Below the pieces are notes generated by a model that did no database searches, had not been told where the DNA came from, and saw nothing but the letters and a program-made list of their open reading frames with translations. The translations under genes and the position numbers were made by a program. Positions 1-7,380 of a DNA stretch of 12,725 nucleotides are shown here, one piece after another. How positions within the stretch are numbered: position 1 is the first letter of the stretch; every line of letters begins with the position of its first letter. Source of the DNA: Gemmatimonadaceae bacterium (GTDB taxonomy: Bacteria; Gemmatimonadota; Gemmatimonadetes; Gemmatimonadales; Gemmatimonadaceae); contig JABFXM010000479.1 in the NCBI GenBank assembly GCA_013361745.1, forward strand, positions 1-12,725, written 5' to 3'.

Positions 1-1
1 C

Positions 2-718
2 TGGTACACCAACACCAACGCCTCGACGAACCGCAACAAGCTGCTGACGACGGGGCGGCCGGGGGTGACGCAGCTCCTCACCGGCGGGATCGCGGGCGGC
101 GTCGGCACCAACATCCAGGTGCTGCAGGCGGGGTACCCGCTCCGCTCCTTCCTCGTCTTCCACCAGATCGGCGACACGGCGGGAGTGCCGATCTATCAGG
201 ATCTCAACGGCGACGGCGTGATCAACGGAAAGGACCTCCGGCCCTTCCACAACCCGGCGCCGAAGTGGATCCTCGGCCACACGTCGAACTTCACCTTCAT
301 GGGCTTCGACGCGAGCGCGACGCTCCGCGCCTATCTCGGCAACTACGTGTACAACAACGTCGCGTCGAACCTCGGCTACTACAACATCCTCACGCTCGCC
401 AACGCGCCGACGAACCTCAATCGCTCGGTGCTGAAGACCGGGTTCATCAACCCGCAGTATCAGTCCGACGTCTACGTCGAGGACGCGTCCTTCCTCCGGA
501 TGGACAACCTGACGTTAGGCTACACGTTCGGCGAGGTGCCGCTGTTCGGCGGGCGGATCCGCGAGATCAAGGGGACGCGCGTCTTCTTTACGATCCAGAA
601 CGTCTTCACGAAGACGAAGTACACCGGGATCGATCCGACGGCGGGGCTGGAAGGCATCGACAACAACATCTATCCTCGCTCGCGGACGTTCGTCGCGGGC
701 CTGTCGCTCGGCTTCTGA
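2..718 (+). CDS. SusC/RagA-family TonB-dependent transporter, C-terminal part
   Basis: The frame is open from base 2 to the TGA at 716-718, so this is the last ~238 residues of a larger protein whose 5' end lies outside the window; the GTG at 65 is internal. SusC proteins are outer-membrane beta-barrels that import oligosaccharides with TonB energy, paired with a SusD lid. Visible hallmarks are the calcium-loop-like YQDLNGDGVINGKDLRP, the barrel strands around GHTSNFTFMGFDASATLRAY, the DASFLRMDNLTLGYTF segment seen near the end of SusC barrels, and a C-terminal aromatic residue (GLSLGF) as in outer-membrane barrel insertion signals. A SusD gene starts 16 nt downstream, as expected for a susCD pair. 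The amylases nearby suggest an alpha-glucan substrate, but specificity cannot be read from this fragment. One CGTTAGGC octamer (513-520) lies in the frame. Confidence 0.93.
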   Translation, partial: WYTNTNASTNRNKLLTTGRPGVTQLLTGGIAGGVGTNIQVLQAGYPLRSFLVFHQIGDTAGVPIYQDLNGDGVINGKDLRPFHNPAPKWILGHTSNFTFMGFDASATLRAYLGNYVYNNVASNLGYYNILTLANAPTNLNRSVLKTGFINPQYQSDVYVEDASFLRMDNLTLGYTFGEVPLFGGRIREIKGTRVFFTIQNVFTKTKYTGIDPTAGLEGIDNNIYPRSRTFVAGLSLGF

Positions 719-734
719 GAAGGGAGAGAGATAC

Positions 735-2309
735 ATGCGCAGAACCATGACCCGGCTCGCGACTGCGGGCGTCCTCCTCGCCGCGATCGCGGCGTGCGGG
801 GACCTCACGGTGCAGCCGAAGAGCCAGATCACGGCGGCGAACGTCTTCACCGACCCGTCGTCGTACAAGTCCTTTCTCGCGAAGCTGTACGGTGGGCTCG
901 TGCTCACCGGGCAGAGCGGTCCCGCGGGCAACGGCGACGTCGCCGGAATCGACGAGGGCTTCTCGCAGTACGTCCGTGGCTACTGGCAGCTGCAAGAGCT
1001 GCCGACCGACGAGGCGATCATCGGCTGGGGCGACGTCGGTCTCCCCGAGCTGAACACGATGACCTGGTCGGCGTCGAACCCATTCGTCAACGCGATGTAC
1101 TCGCGCATCTACTATCAGGTCGCGCTCGTCAACCAGTTCCTCCGGGAGACGACGCCGGCGAAGCTGAGTGAGCGCGGCGCGAGCGCGCAGCTGCAGACCG
1201 AGGTCGCCGGCTACCGCAACGAGGCGCGGTTCCTCCGCGCGCTCAGCTACTGGCACGCGATCGATCTCTTCGGAAACGTCCCGCTCGTGGACGAGAACTT
1301 CCCGGTCTCCTCGCTTCCGCAGCAGAAGTCGCGGACCGAGGTGTTCAACTACGTCGAGTCGGAGCTGAAGGCGATCCGTCCCTCGCTCCCGGCGCGGAGC
1401 ACGGGCGACTACTACGCGCGCGCGAGCCAGGCGGCGGTGGACATGCTGCTCGCGAAGCTCTACCTGAACGCGCAGGTCTACACGGGCACGGCGCGGTGGT
1501 CCGATGCGCGCGCGGCGGCCGAAGCGGTGATCGCTTCCGGCGCGACGCTCGATCCCGTCTACCAGCATCTCTTCGACGCGGACAACAACACCTCGCCGGA
1601 GATGATCTTCACCGCCCCGCAGGACGGTCAGCGCACGCAGACGTGGGGTGGGATGACCTATCTCGTCCACGCCGGCATCGGCGGCAGCATGAACCCGGCG
1701 GCGTTCGGTGTGAACGGCGGATGGTGGGGACTGCGCACGCGCCCGAGCCTCCCCGACCGCTACGCGGCGGAGCCGGCGGGGGACAAGCGCGCGGCGATCC
1801 TCTACACACCAGGCCAGTCGAAGTCCGTCGGGAGCATCGGCGACTTCAGCCAGGGGTACGGCTACCCGAAGTACCGGAACATCTATCAGAACGGGTCGCG
1901 CGGCTCGGACCTCAACTTCCCGGACACCGACTTCCCGATGTGGCGTCTCGCCGACGCGTATCTCATCTACGTCGAGGCGGTCGTGCGCGGCGGTGGCGGA
2001 TCGATGACCACCGCGCTCGGCTACGTGAACGCGCTCCGTCAGCGCGCCTATGGCAACGCGACAGGGAACGTCACCACGGCCGACCTCACGCTCCCCTTCA
2101 TTCTCGACGAGCGCTCGCGCGAGCTCGCGTGGGAAGGGCACCGCCGTCAGGACCTGATCCGCTTCGGGCAGTTCTCCGACGCGGGCATCTGGCAGTGGAA
2201 GGGCGGAGTGCAGGCCGGCAAGACGATGCCGAAGTACCTCGACCTGTACCCGATCCCGACCAACGAGCTGGCCGCGAATCCCACGATCAAGCAGAACCCG
2301 GGCTACTGA
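735..2309 (+). CDS. SusD/RagB-family glycan-binding outer-membrane lipoprotein
   Basis: The 524-residue product matches the usual SusD length. The ATG at 735 is preceded by a purine-rich Shine-Dalgarno (AGGGAGAG, 721-728). It opens a lipoprotein signal peptide with basic N-terminus, hydrophobic core and lipobox IAAC, giving lipidated Cys21; the ATG at 747 would leave a weaker n-region. SusD-family marks are the N-terminal ITAANVFTD..YKSFLAKLYGG block, the TPR-type EARFLRALSYWHAIDLFGNVPL helix pair (about residues 160-185), the LADAYLIYVEA helix, the ERSRELAWEGHRRQDLIRFG block (about 459-478), and the closing LYPIPTNELAANP..QNPGY. SusD proteins sit on the cell surface as a hinged lid on the SusC barrel and bind the incoming glycan. 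The gene follows susC by 16 nt, so the two are surely co-transcribed. Glycan specificity is inferred only from neighbouring amylases. Confidence 0.95.
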   Translation: MRRTMTRLATAGVLLAAIAACGDLTVQPKSQITAANVFTDPSSYKSFLAKLYGGLVLTGQSGPAGNGDVAGIDEGFSQYVRGYWQLQELPTDEAIIGWGDVGLPELNTMTWSASNPFVNAMYSRIYYQVALVNQFLRETTPAKLSERGASAQLQTEVAGYRNEARFLRALSYWHAIDLFGNVPLVDENFPVSSLPQQKSRTEVFNYVESELKAIRPSLPARSTGDYYARASQAAVDMLLAKLYLNAQVYTGTARWSDARAAAEAVIASGATLDPVYQHLFDADNNTSPEMIFTAPQDGQRTQTWGGMTYLVHAGIGGSMNPAAFGVNGGWWGLRTRPSLPDRYAAEPAGDKRAAILYTPGQSKSVGSIGDFSQGYGYPKYRNIYQNGSRGSDLNFPDTDFPMWRLADAYLIYVEAVVRGGGGSMTTALGYVNALRQRAYGNATGNVTTADLTLPFILDERSRELAWEGHRRQDLIRFGQFSDAGIWQWKGGVQAGKTMPKYLDLYPIPTNELAANPTIKQNPGY

Positions 2310-2326
2310 TCACCGACACACATGGC

Positions 2327-2367
2327 CGCGGCTCCGCCGGATTTTCGGCGGAGCCGCGCGCCGTTTT
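2327..2367 (+). terminator. Strong GC hairpin with short T-run after susD
   Basis: A perfect 13-bp inverted repeat (2327-2339 with 2346-2358; core GCGGCTCCGCCG / CGGCGGAGCCGC) encloses the six-base loop GATTTT. TTTT follows at 2364-2367 after a five-base spacer, so it resembles an intrinsic terminator with a weak U-tract. It starts 17 nt after the susD stop and ends only 28 nt before the amylase ATG, which leaves almost no room for a promoter of the amylase. It may act as a leaky terminator or an mRNA 3'-end stabiliser within the operon. Confidence 0.75.
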
Positions 2368-2386
2368 CGCACACGCAGAACCTCAC

Positions 2387-3979
2387 ATGATGTCACGCAT
2401 GACCGTCAGACTCCGCACGCTGTTCTTCGCCGCTGTGCTCGCCGCGTGCGGCGGCAAGCAGGCGACGGCGCCGATCGGCAAGCCGTACGTTCCGCCGACG
2501 CGCCCCTCGCTCGACGCGACCTATCGGCCGAGCGGTCACGCCGCCGCGGGCGACGTCTTCGTCCACCTCTTCGAGTGGAAGTGGACGGACATCGCCAGCG
2601 AGTGCGAGAACGTGCTCGGGCCGGCGGGCTTCAAGGCGGTGCAGGTCTCGCCGCCGCAGGAGCACAGCATCACCCCGAGCCACGACTGGAGCGAGCGCTA
2701 TCAGCCGGTGAGCTACAGCATCGCGCGCAGCCGGTCGGGAACGGGCGCCGAGTTCGCCGACATGGTGACGCGCTGCAAGGCGGCCGGCGTCGACATCTAC
2801 GTCGACGCGGTCATCAACCACATGACGAACTTCCCGAGCCCGGGCACGGGGAGCAACGGCACCGCCTACACGAAGTACAACTATCCGGGACTCTACACGG
2901 AAGCCGACTTCCATCTCCCGGCGTGCACGGTGAACAACTACGCGAACGCCGCCGAGGTGCAGGACTGCGAGCTGTTCGGGCTCCCGGATCTGAACACGGG
3001 GCTGGAATCGGTGCGGCGAAAGATCGCCGGGTATCTCGTCATGCTCGCGCGGCTCGGCGTCGCCGGCTTCCGCATCGACGCGGCGAAGCACATCCAGCAG
3101 GTGGAGCTCGACAAGATCCTCGGCATCGTCGATTCGACGATGAAGGCGGAAGGCAAGCCGATTCCGTACTGGTTCCTCGAGGTGTCGGCGGGATTCGGCG
3201 AGGCGCTCTCCCCGCACGACTACTTCGGCGAAGCGTACGCGTCGGGGGGCGCGGCGGACATCACGGAGTTCATCTTCGTCGGCGTCGGCGACAAGTTCCG
3301 CCAGGTGGGCGGGCAGCATCTGTCGCAGCTCAACCAGAACGGCTCGGCGGGCAACCAGTTCTCCCCGACCGCGTGGGGACTGATGCCATCCGACAAGGCG
3401 GTGGCTTTCCTCCAGAACCACGACACGCAGCACAACGGCGGGATCAGCTACCGCGACGGCCAGACCTTCCGCCTCGCGAACGTCTGGATGCTCGCCTACC
3501 CGTACGGCTATCCGTCGATCCTCTCGAGCTACGCCTTCGACTATCCGTCGGGCAACTCGATGGGGCCGCCGTCGGACGCGAACGGCTGGACGCTGCCGGT
3601 GACCTGCGCGTCGAGCCTCGAGACGGCGACGATCGGCCAGTGGGTCTGCGAGCACCGCGACCCGTACATCCGCAACATGGTCGGCTTCCGGAAGTACGTC
3701 GCCGGCACGGACGTCAACCACTGGTGGGACAACGGCGCGAACGCGATCGCCTTCTCCCGCGGCGACAAGGGATTCGTCGCGATCAGCCGCGAGACCTCCT
3801 CCGTGACGGCGACGATCGCGACCGGGCTGCCGGCGGGGAGCTACTGCGACCTGCTCACCGGTGGCAAGAGCGGCGCGAGCTGCGCGGGGACGACGGTCGT
3901 CGTCGACGCGAGCGGCGCGGTGTCTCTGACGTTAGGCGCGAACTCGGCGGTGGCGATCGACGGGGCGAACAGGCTGTAG
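2387..3979 (+). CDS. GH13 alpha-amylase, lipoprotein (animal/Streptomyces-like type)
   Basis: Predicted endo-acting alpha-amylase hydrolysing alpha-1,4-glucosidic bonds. With the start at 2387 (in-frame ATGs also at 2390 and 2399; none has a clear Shine-Dalgarno) the protein has 530 residues. It begins with a lipoprotein signal ending in the lipobox VLAAC (Cys21), so it is probably membrane-anchored, likely surface-exposed beside SusCD. GH13 motifs in order: VDAVINH (Asp140-His145), GFRIDAAKH (nucleophile Asp231), WFLEVS (acid/base Glu265), FLQNHDT (His345, Asp346). The opening VHLFEWKWTDIASECE and the SERYQPVSY block are typical of the subgroup containing animal and Streptomyces amylases. 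An all-beta C domain follows (about 450-530). The third chloride ligand of animal amylases appears to be Ser377, so chloride dependence is unlikely. It lies downstream of susD behind a hairpin and converges with a second amylase. Confidence 0.93.
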   Translation: MMSRMTVRLRTLFFAAVLAACGGKQATAPIGKPYVPPTRPSLDATYRPSGHAAAGDVFVHLFEWKWTDIASECENVLGPAGFKAVQVSPPQEHSITPSHDWSERYQPVSYSIARSRSGTGAEFADMVTRCKAAGVDIYVDAVINHMTNFPSPGTGSNGTAYTKYNYPGLYTEADFHLPACTVNNYANAAEVQDCELFGLPDLNTGLESVRRKIAGYLVMLARLGVAGFRIDAAKHIQQVELDKILGIVDSTMKAEGKPIPYWFLEVSAGFGEALSPHDYFGEAYASGGAADITEFIFVGVGDKFRQVGGQHLSQLNQNGSAGNQFSPTAWGLMPSDKAVAFLQNHDTQHNGGISYRDGQTFRLANVWMLAYPYGYPSILSSYAFDYPSGNSMGPPSDANGWTLPVTCASSLETATIGQWVCEHRDPYIRNMVGFRKYVAGTDVNHWWDNGANAIAFSRGDKGFVAISRETSSVTATIATGLPAGSYCDLLTGGKSGASCAGTTVVVDASGAVSLTLGANSAVAIDGANRL

Positions 3980-4286
3980 GCTCGTCGTTGTTGCATCGGA
4001 TCGCTTCGTGTGCAGGTCGGGTTTCCTCGCTGGCGGGCCGAGGTGTGGCCTGCTCGTGGCGCGCGGATCACGCTGCGGAGTGGGGTCAACGGGGAACTAC
4101 AATCACACGGATCTGCACGGATTTTCACGGATGAGACCTTGGGACATGCGGCGAGATGATCTCGCCAGGCGCGCCCCAAAAAAAGGATTGCCGTATCCGT
4201 GAAAATCCGTGTAAATCCGTGAAGACTGTCGTTCCCCGTTACGACTCGATGTCGATGGAAGCAGGGTGTTCGCCTCGAACCGATCG
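3980..4286. other. Gap between the convergent amylase genes
   Basis: This 307-nt stretch separates the stop of the plus-strand amylase from that of the minus-strand amylase. I see no credible gene in it. Its middle is the nested inverted-repeat element at 4088-4240. With genes converging from both sides, folded RNA from that element could end or protect both transcripts, although no classical T-tract terminator was found. The A7 run (4178-4184, CCCCAAAAAAAGG) is read as T7 on the minus strand. Confidence 0.6.
4088..4240. repeat. 153-nt nested inverted-repeat element (REPIN/MITE-like)
   Basis: The ends are a perfect 10-bp inverted repeat, AACGGGGAAC (4088-4097) and GTTCCCCGTT (4231-4240). Inside lie two 27-nt arms, 4106-4132 and 4195-4221, whose reverse complements agree at 25 of 27 positions. 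Each arm is three copies of CACGGAT spaced at 10 nt. In the centre is a small palindrome, GGCGAGAT-G-ATCTCGCC (4150-4166). No open reading frame of note and no obvious target-site duplication are present. The layout resembles short palindromic intergenic repeats found in many copies in GC-rich genomes; copy number here cannot be judged from one window. Confidence 0.85.
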
Positions 4287-5930
4287 CTACCGCCGCAGCT
4301 CGAAGAGGTAGCCGCGCTTCGGCTGCAGCACTCCGAGCGGGATCCACCCGCGGACGGCGCCGTCGGTCGGTACGCGAATCGCCGCGGCGTTCCGCCCGCC
4401 GAGCAGGGAGTTCGCCCGCCACTGGCCGGGCGGGAGCGAGCCGGCCGGAGCGGAGAGCGTGAGGGCGCGCACCGGGCTCGCGCCGAGGTTCGCCAGCACG
4501 AGCACCACGCGATCGCCGTCCCGCCGGAGATACGCCGCGACCGAGGAATCGCTCGTCGTCAGCGGCACCAGCGTTCCGCTGCCTAACGCGCGATTCGCGG
4601 ATCGCAGGTGGATCAGCCGCCGGTGCCAGGCGAGCAGCGACGACGTGTCGCGCTCCTCCGCCTCCACCGTCACCGCCTGCGAATCGGGCTGCAGCTGCTC
4701 CCATGGCGTGCCGGTCGTGAAGCCGCCGTGCGCGGCGCGCGTCCACTGCATCGGCGTCCGGATGCGCGGGTCTGGCTTCGTCCCCGTCATCCCGATCTCC
4801 TCGCCGTAGTAGAGGAAGGGAAGACCGGGCATCGTCAGCATGATCAGCGAGGCGAGCTTCGCCTTCGCGACGTCGCCGCCGAGCTCCGTCATCGTGCGCG
4901 GCTGGTCGTGGTTGCGGAGGAAGGGCGACCAGCGCTGCGCGGGCACGTTCTCCTGCAGGCGAAGCACCGGACCGAGCATCCCCGTCGCCGAGCCCGTGCG
5001 CACCGCGGCGACGATGCTGTCGGCGAGCTCGAAGGCGAAGTACGAGTCGAGCTGGTCGGGGTAGTAGCTGAAGAGCGTATCCCCCGTCGCACTCACCTCG
5101 CCGACGGTGTACGAGCGCGGGTTCGTGGCGCGGACGTAGTCGCCGTACTCGTGGAGCAGCGCGTGCGTCCCCGTGCTGTGCGCGATGTGCCCCGGCTCCT
5201 CGACGAGATACGGCACCGCGTCGAGACGGAAGCCGTCGACGTGCATCGAATCGAGCCAGAAGCGCGCGATCTTCTTCGCCTCCTCGCGCACCGCGGGCGT
5301 CTCGTAGTTCAGGTCCGGCATCCCGCCCCAGAAGAATCCGTAGTACCACTCGTCGCGCAGCGGCGACTTGTGCCAGTTGCTCTGTCCCCACGGGTTGAGC
5401 TCCGTCGGCTTCGGCGACGCGAAGCGGTACCAGCTCCGATACGGCGACGTCGTATCGCGCAGCGCCGCCTGGAACCACGGACTCTTGTCGGAGGTGTGAT
5501 TCAGCACCATGTCGACGAGCACTCTGATTCCGCGCCGGTGTGCAGCCGCGACGAGCGCGCGGAAGTCGTCGTTGGTGCCGTAGTCGTGCTGCACCTTGTA
5601 ATAGTCGACGACGTCGTAGCCGTGATAGCTCGCCGCCTCGGCGACGGGCATCAGCCAGATGCAGCGCGCGCCGAGCGAGCGCGTGCTCCGCGGGTTGCCG
5701 TCGTCGATGTAGTCGAGCTTCGCCGTGAGTCCGCGCAGGTCGCCGACGCCGTCGCCGTCGCTGTCCATGAAGGAGCGGACGAAGACCTCGTAGCAGGTCG
5801 CGCCGCGGGTCCAGTCGGGGAGCGCGCTCCGCGTCGGCGCGGACTGCGCGGCGAGCGGGATGGCGGAGAGCAGCAGCGCCGAGAGGAGCGTCGCGCCGCG
5901 CGCGCGGATGGTCGATGTGTGCACGGTCAC
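4287..5930 (-). CDS. Secreted GH13 alpha-amylase, MPDLN type (GH13_36-like)
   Basis: The 547-residue product has a Sec signal peptide (hydrophobic LLSALLLSAIPLAAQ, about residues 15-29) without a lipobox, so it is periplasmic or secreted. A GH13 barrel starts near residue 39: calcium-loop-like DSDGDGVGDLRGL (57-67), VDMVLNH (Asp140-His145), GFRLDAV (nucleophile Asp237), VGEVS (acid/base Glu278) and FLRNHD (His341-Asp342). The fifth conserved region reads MPDLN (204-208), the signature of enzymes between oligo-1,6-glucosidases (QPDLN) and neopullulanases (MPKLN), assigned to GH13_36. RTPMQW (391-396) supports this group. A beta domain closes the protein. Likely substrates are imported malto-oligosaccharides. 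The frame opens with GTG at 5930, but the AGGA at about 5931-5935 lies too close to it; a second GTG at 5924 has better spacing and may be the true start. One CGTTAGGC octamer lies within (4581-4588). Confidence 0.93.
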   Translation of the reverse strand: MTVHTSTIRARGATLLSALLLSAIPLAAQSAPTRSALPDWTRGATCYEVFVRSFMDSDGDGVGDLRGLTAKLDYIDDGNPRSTRSLGARCIWLMPVAEAASYHGYDVVDYYKVQHDYGTNDDFRALVAAAHRRGIRVLVDMVLNHTSDKSPWFQAALRDTTSPYRSWYRFASPKPTELNPWGQSNWHKSPLRDEWYYGFFWGGMPDLNYETPAVREEAKKIARFWLDSMHVDGFRLDAVPYLVEEPGHIAHSTGTHALLHEYGDYVRATNPRSYTVGEVSATGDTLFSYYPDQLDSYFAFELADSIVAAVRTGSATGMLGPVLRLQENVPAQRWSPFLRNHDQPRTMTELGGDVAKAKLASLIMLTMPGLPFLYYGEEIGMTGTKPDPRIRTPMQWTRAAHGGFTTGTPWEQLQPDSQAVTVEAEERDTSSLLAWHRRLIHLRSANRALGSGTLVPLTTSDSSVAAYLRRDGDRVVLVLANLGASPVRALTLSAPAGSLPPGQWRANSLLGGRNAAAIRVPTDGAVRGWIPLGVLQPKRGYLFELRR

Positions 5931-6030
5931 GATCCTAGCGCGCGGCCCGCCGGGTGTCGATACCGTGAAGAGCCGGACGGCACGGCCTCTGCCACTCTCG
6001 CGCGCCGGCGCACTCGGTGTGCCCAGTCAC

Positions 6031-6036
6031 GAGGAG
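6031..6036 (+). promoter_or_regulatory. Shine-Dalgarno of the YihY-fusion gene
   Basis: GAGGAG lies five bases before the ATG at 6042 and fixes that start. The frame continues open upstream into the antisense of the amylase gene, so the ribosome site is what decides the N-terminus. The 111-nt divergent gap (5931-6041) shows no promoter pair that I would defend. Confidence 0.8.
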
Positions 6037-6041
6037 ATCGC

Positions 6042-7334
6042 ATGGTCATCACGGGATACGACGTCGGCATCCTGCTGAAGAAGACGTGGAGCGAGATCGG
6101 GAAGGACAAGGTCAGCGTCTACGCGGCGCAGATGGCCTACAACTTCTTCTTCTCGCTCTTTCCGCTCCTGCTCTTCTTCGCCGCGATGCTCGGGACGATC
6201 GCGGACAAGCAGCAGGTGATGGGATGGTTCAGCGGGCCGGCGATGTCGACGCTCCCCGCCGCCGTCGCCCAGCTGCTGCGGCAGACGATCTCCGCGGTGA
6301 TCTTCGCGAAGGGTGCGCCGGGGCTGCTCTCCTTCGGCCTTCTCGCCGCCGCGTGGTCGGGCTCCGCCATCTTCGGCTCCTTCCGCGACGCGCTCAACGC
6401 AGCGTTCGAGGTCACGGAGTTCCGGCCCTGGTGGAAGCGCTACCTGATGCAGCTCGGCGCCCTCGTCGTCGCGGGCGTGGTAATCGTCTCGGCGACCATC
6501 GTCCTCCTCAACGGCGAAGGGATCGTCCGCTGGATCGGCGATCGCGTCGGGCTCGGCCAGGCATTCGTCACCGCGTGGACGATCCTCCAGTTCCCGATCG
6601 CGATCGGCGCGCTGGTGCTGCTGCTCTGGCTTCTCTACCTCTATCTGCCGAACCGCAAGCACCAGCAGAAGAAGTACATGTTCGTGTCCGCGGTGGTGGC
6701 GACGGTGCTCTGGCTCGCCGCGACGCTGCTCTTCCGGCTGTACGTGCAGAAGTTCCACGCGATGAACCCGGCGTACGGCGCGGTGGGCGCGATCATGGTG
6801 CTGCTGACGTGGATGTACTACTCCTCCTTCGTGCTCCTCGCCGCGGGCGAGCTGGGCGCGGAGCTGGAGGCGGGCACGGGGCGAGTGGGGGCGCGCGAGA
6901 CAGCCAGCGAGCGGCCAAGGGGAGAGGGAGGGGAAGGCCGCACCGAGCGCGGAGTCCCGGTCGGTGCCATGGAGAACGGCGGGCGCGCCGGCATGGTCCA
7001 CCTCCTCGGCGATCTCGTACGCGAGGGCGCGACGCTGCTGAAGCGCGAGCTGGCAATGGCGCGCGCCGAGGTCGCGGAGATCGTGCGCGGCGTCTCGCGG
7101 GGGACGGCGATGGTCGCGACCGGCGGCGTGCTCGCACTCCTCGGCGCGCTCTCGCTCCTCTCGGGCGTGATCCTCCTCGTCGGCGACCAGTGGCTGCCCC
7201 GCGACCGCTACTGGCTCGGCGCGATTGCCGTGATGGTCGTCGCGCTCGCAATCGCCGGATTCTTCGCGAAGCGCGGGCTCGGCCTCCTCGGCTCTCTGCG
7301 TCGCCCTCCTGTGGGCGAGCGTCCCGGCGGTTAG
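6042..7334 (+). CDS. YihY/BrkB-family membrane protein fused to a Holin-X-like C-terminal module
   Basis: 430 residues. Residues ~10-275 are a YihY/BrkB (formerly 'RNase BN') inner-membrane protein: a conserved N-terminal block VSVYAAQMAYNFFFSLFPLL (24-43), about six hydrophobic segments (near 35-52, 95-112, 137-157, 178-201, 212-232, 245-268), and the family's YGAVGAIMVLLTWMYYSSFVLLAAGE before the end. The family's function is not settled; transport or envelope roles have been proposed. A charged linker (277-316) follows. Residues 317-412 then form a second unit: an amphipathic helix LLGDLVREGATLLKRELAMA with KRELAMARAEVAE charge pattern and two membrane segments (355-380, 391-409), resembling Phage_holin_3_6/Actinobacterial Holin-X. 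Such modules are normally separate small proteins, so this is an uncommon fusion. Internal ATGs (6969, 6993) could start the second unit but lack a well-placed ribosome site. It stands divergent from the amylase and 46 nt before the propeller gene. Confidence 0.88.
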   Translation: MVITGYDVGILLKKTWSEIGKDKVSVYAAQMAYNFFFSLFPLLLFFAAMLGTIADKQQVMGWFSGPAMSTLPAAVAQLLRQTISAVIFAKGAPGLLSFGLLAAAWSGSAIFGSFRDALNAAFEVTEFRPWWKRYLMQLGALVVAGVVIVSATIVLLNGEGIVRWIGDRVGLGQAFVTAWTILQFPIAIGALVLLLWLLYLYLPNRKHQQKKYMFVSAVVATVLWLAATLLFRLYVQKFHAMNPAYGAVGAIMVLLTWMYYSSFVLLAAGELGAELEAGTGRVGARETASERPRGEGGEGRTERGVPVGAMENGGRAGMVHLLGDLVREGATLLKRELAMARAEVAEIVRGVSRGTAMVATGGVLALLGALSLLSGVILLVGDQWLPRDRYWLGAIAVMVVALAIAGFFAKRGLGLLGSLRRPPVGERPGG

Positions 7335-7366
7335 ACTTTCGACTTCCGCAGGACACTCGGCACCTC

Positions 7367-7373
7367 AGGAGGG
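7367..7373 (+). promoter_or_regulatory. Strong Shine-Dalgarno deciding a GTG start
   Basis: AGGAGGG, nearly the full anti-16S complement, sits seven bases before GTG 7381. It makes the GTG, which opens directly into a signal peptide, the clear start of the large propeller gene. Confidence 0.9.
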
Positions 7374-7380
7374 CGGTCTC

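Noticed and set aside
606..2141. Long minus-strand open frame opposite susD (511 codons)
   Set aside because: Arg/Val/Asp/Glu-rich shadow of the clearly real SusD frame; long antisense frames are expected at this GC content.
4608..6041. Upstream extension of the YihY frame across the amylase
   Set aside because: It is antisense to well-supported GH13 motifs; GAGGAG and ATG at 6031-6044 fix the true start.
6951..7334. Separate small holin gene starting at 6969 or 6993
   Set aside because: No ribosome site at a workable distance and the frame is continuous with YihY; the fusion is simpler, though internal initiation is not excluded.
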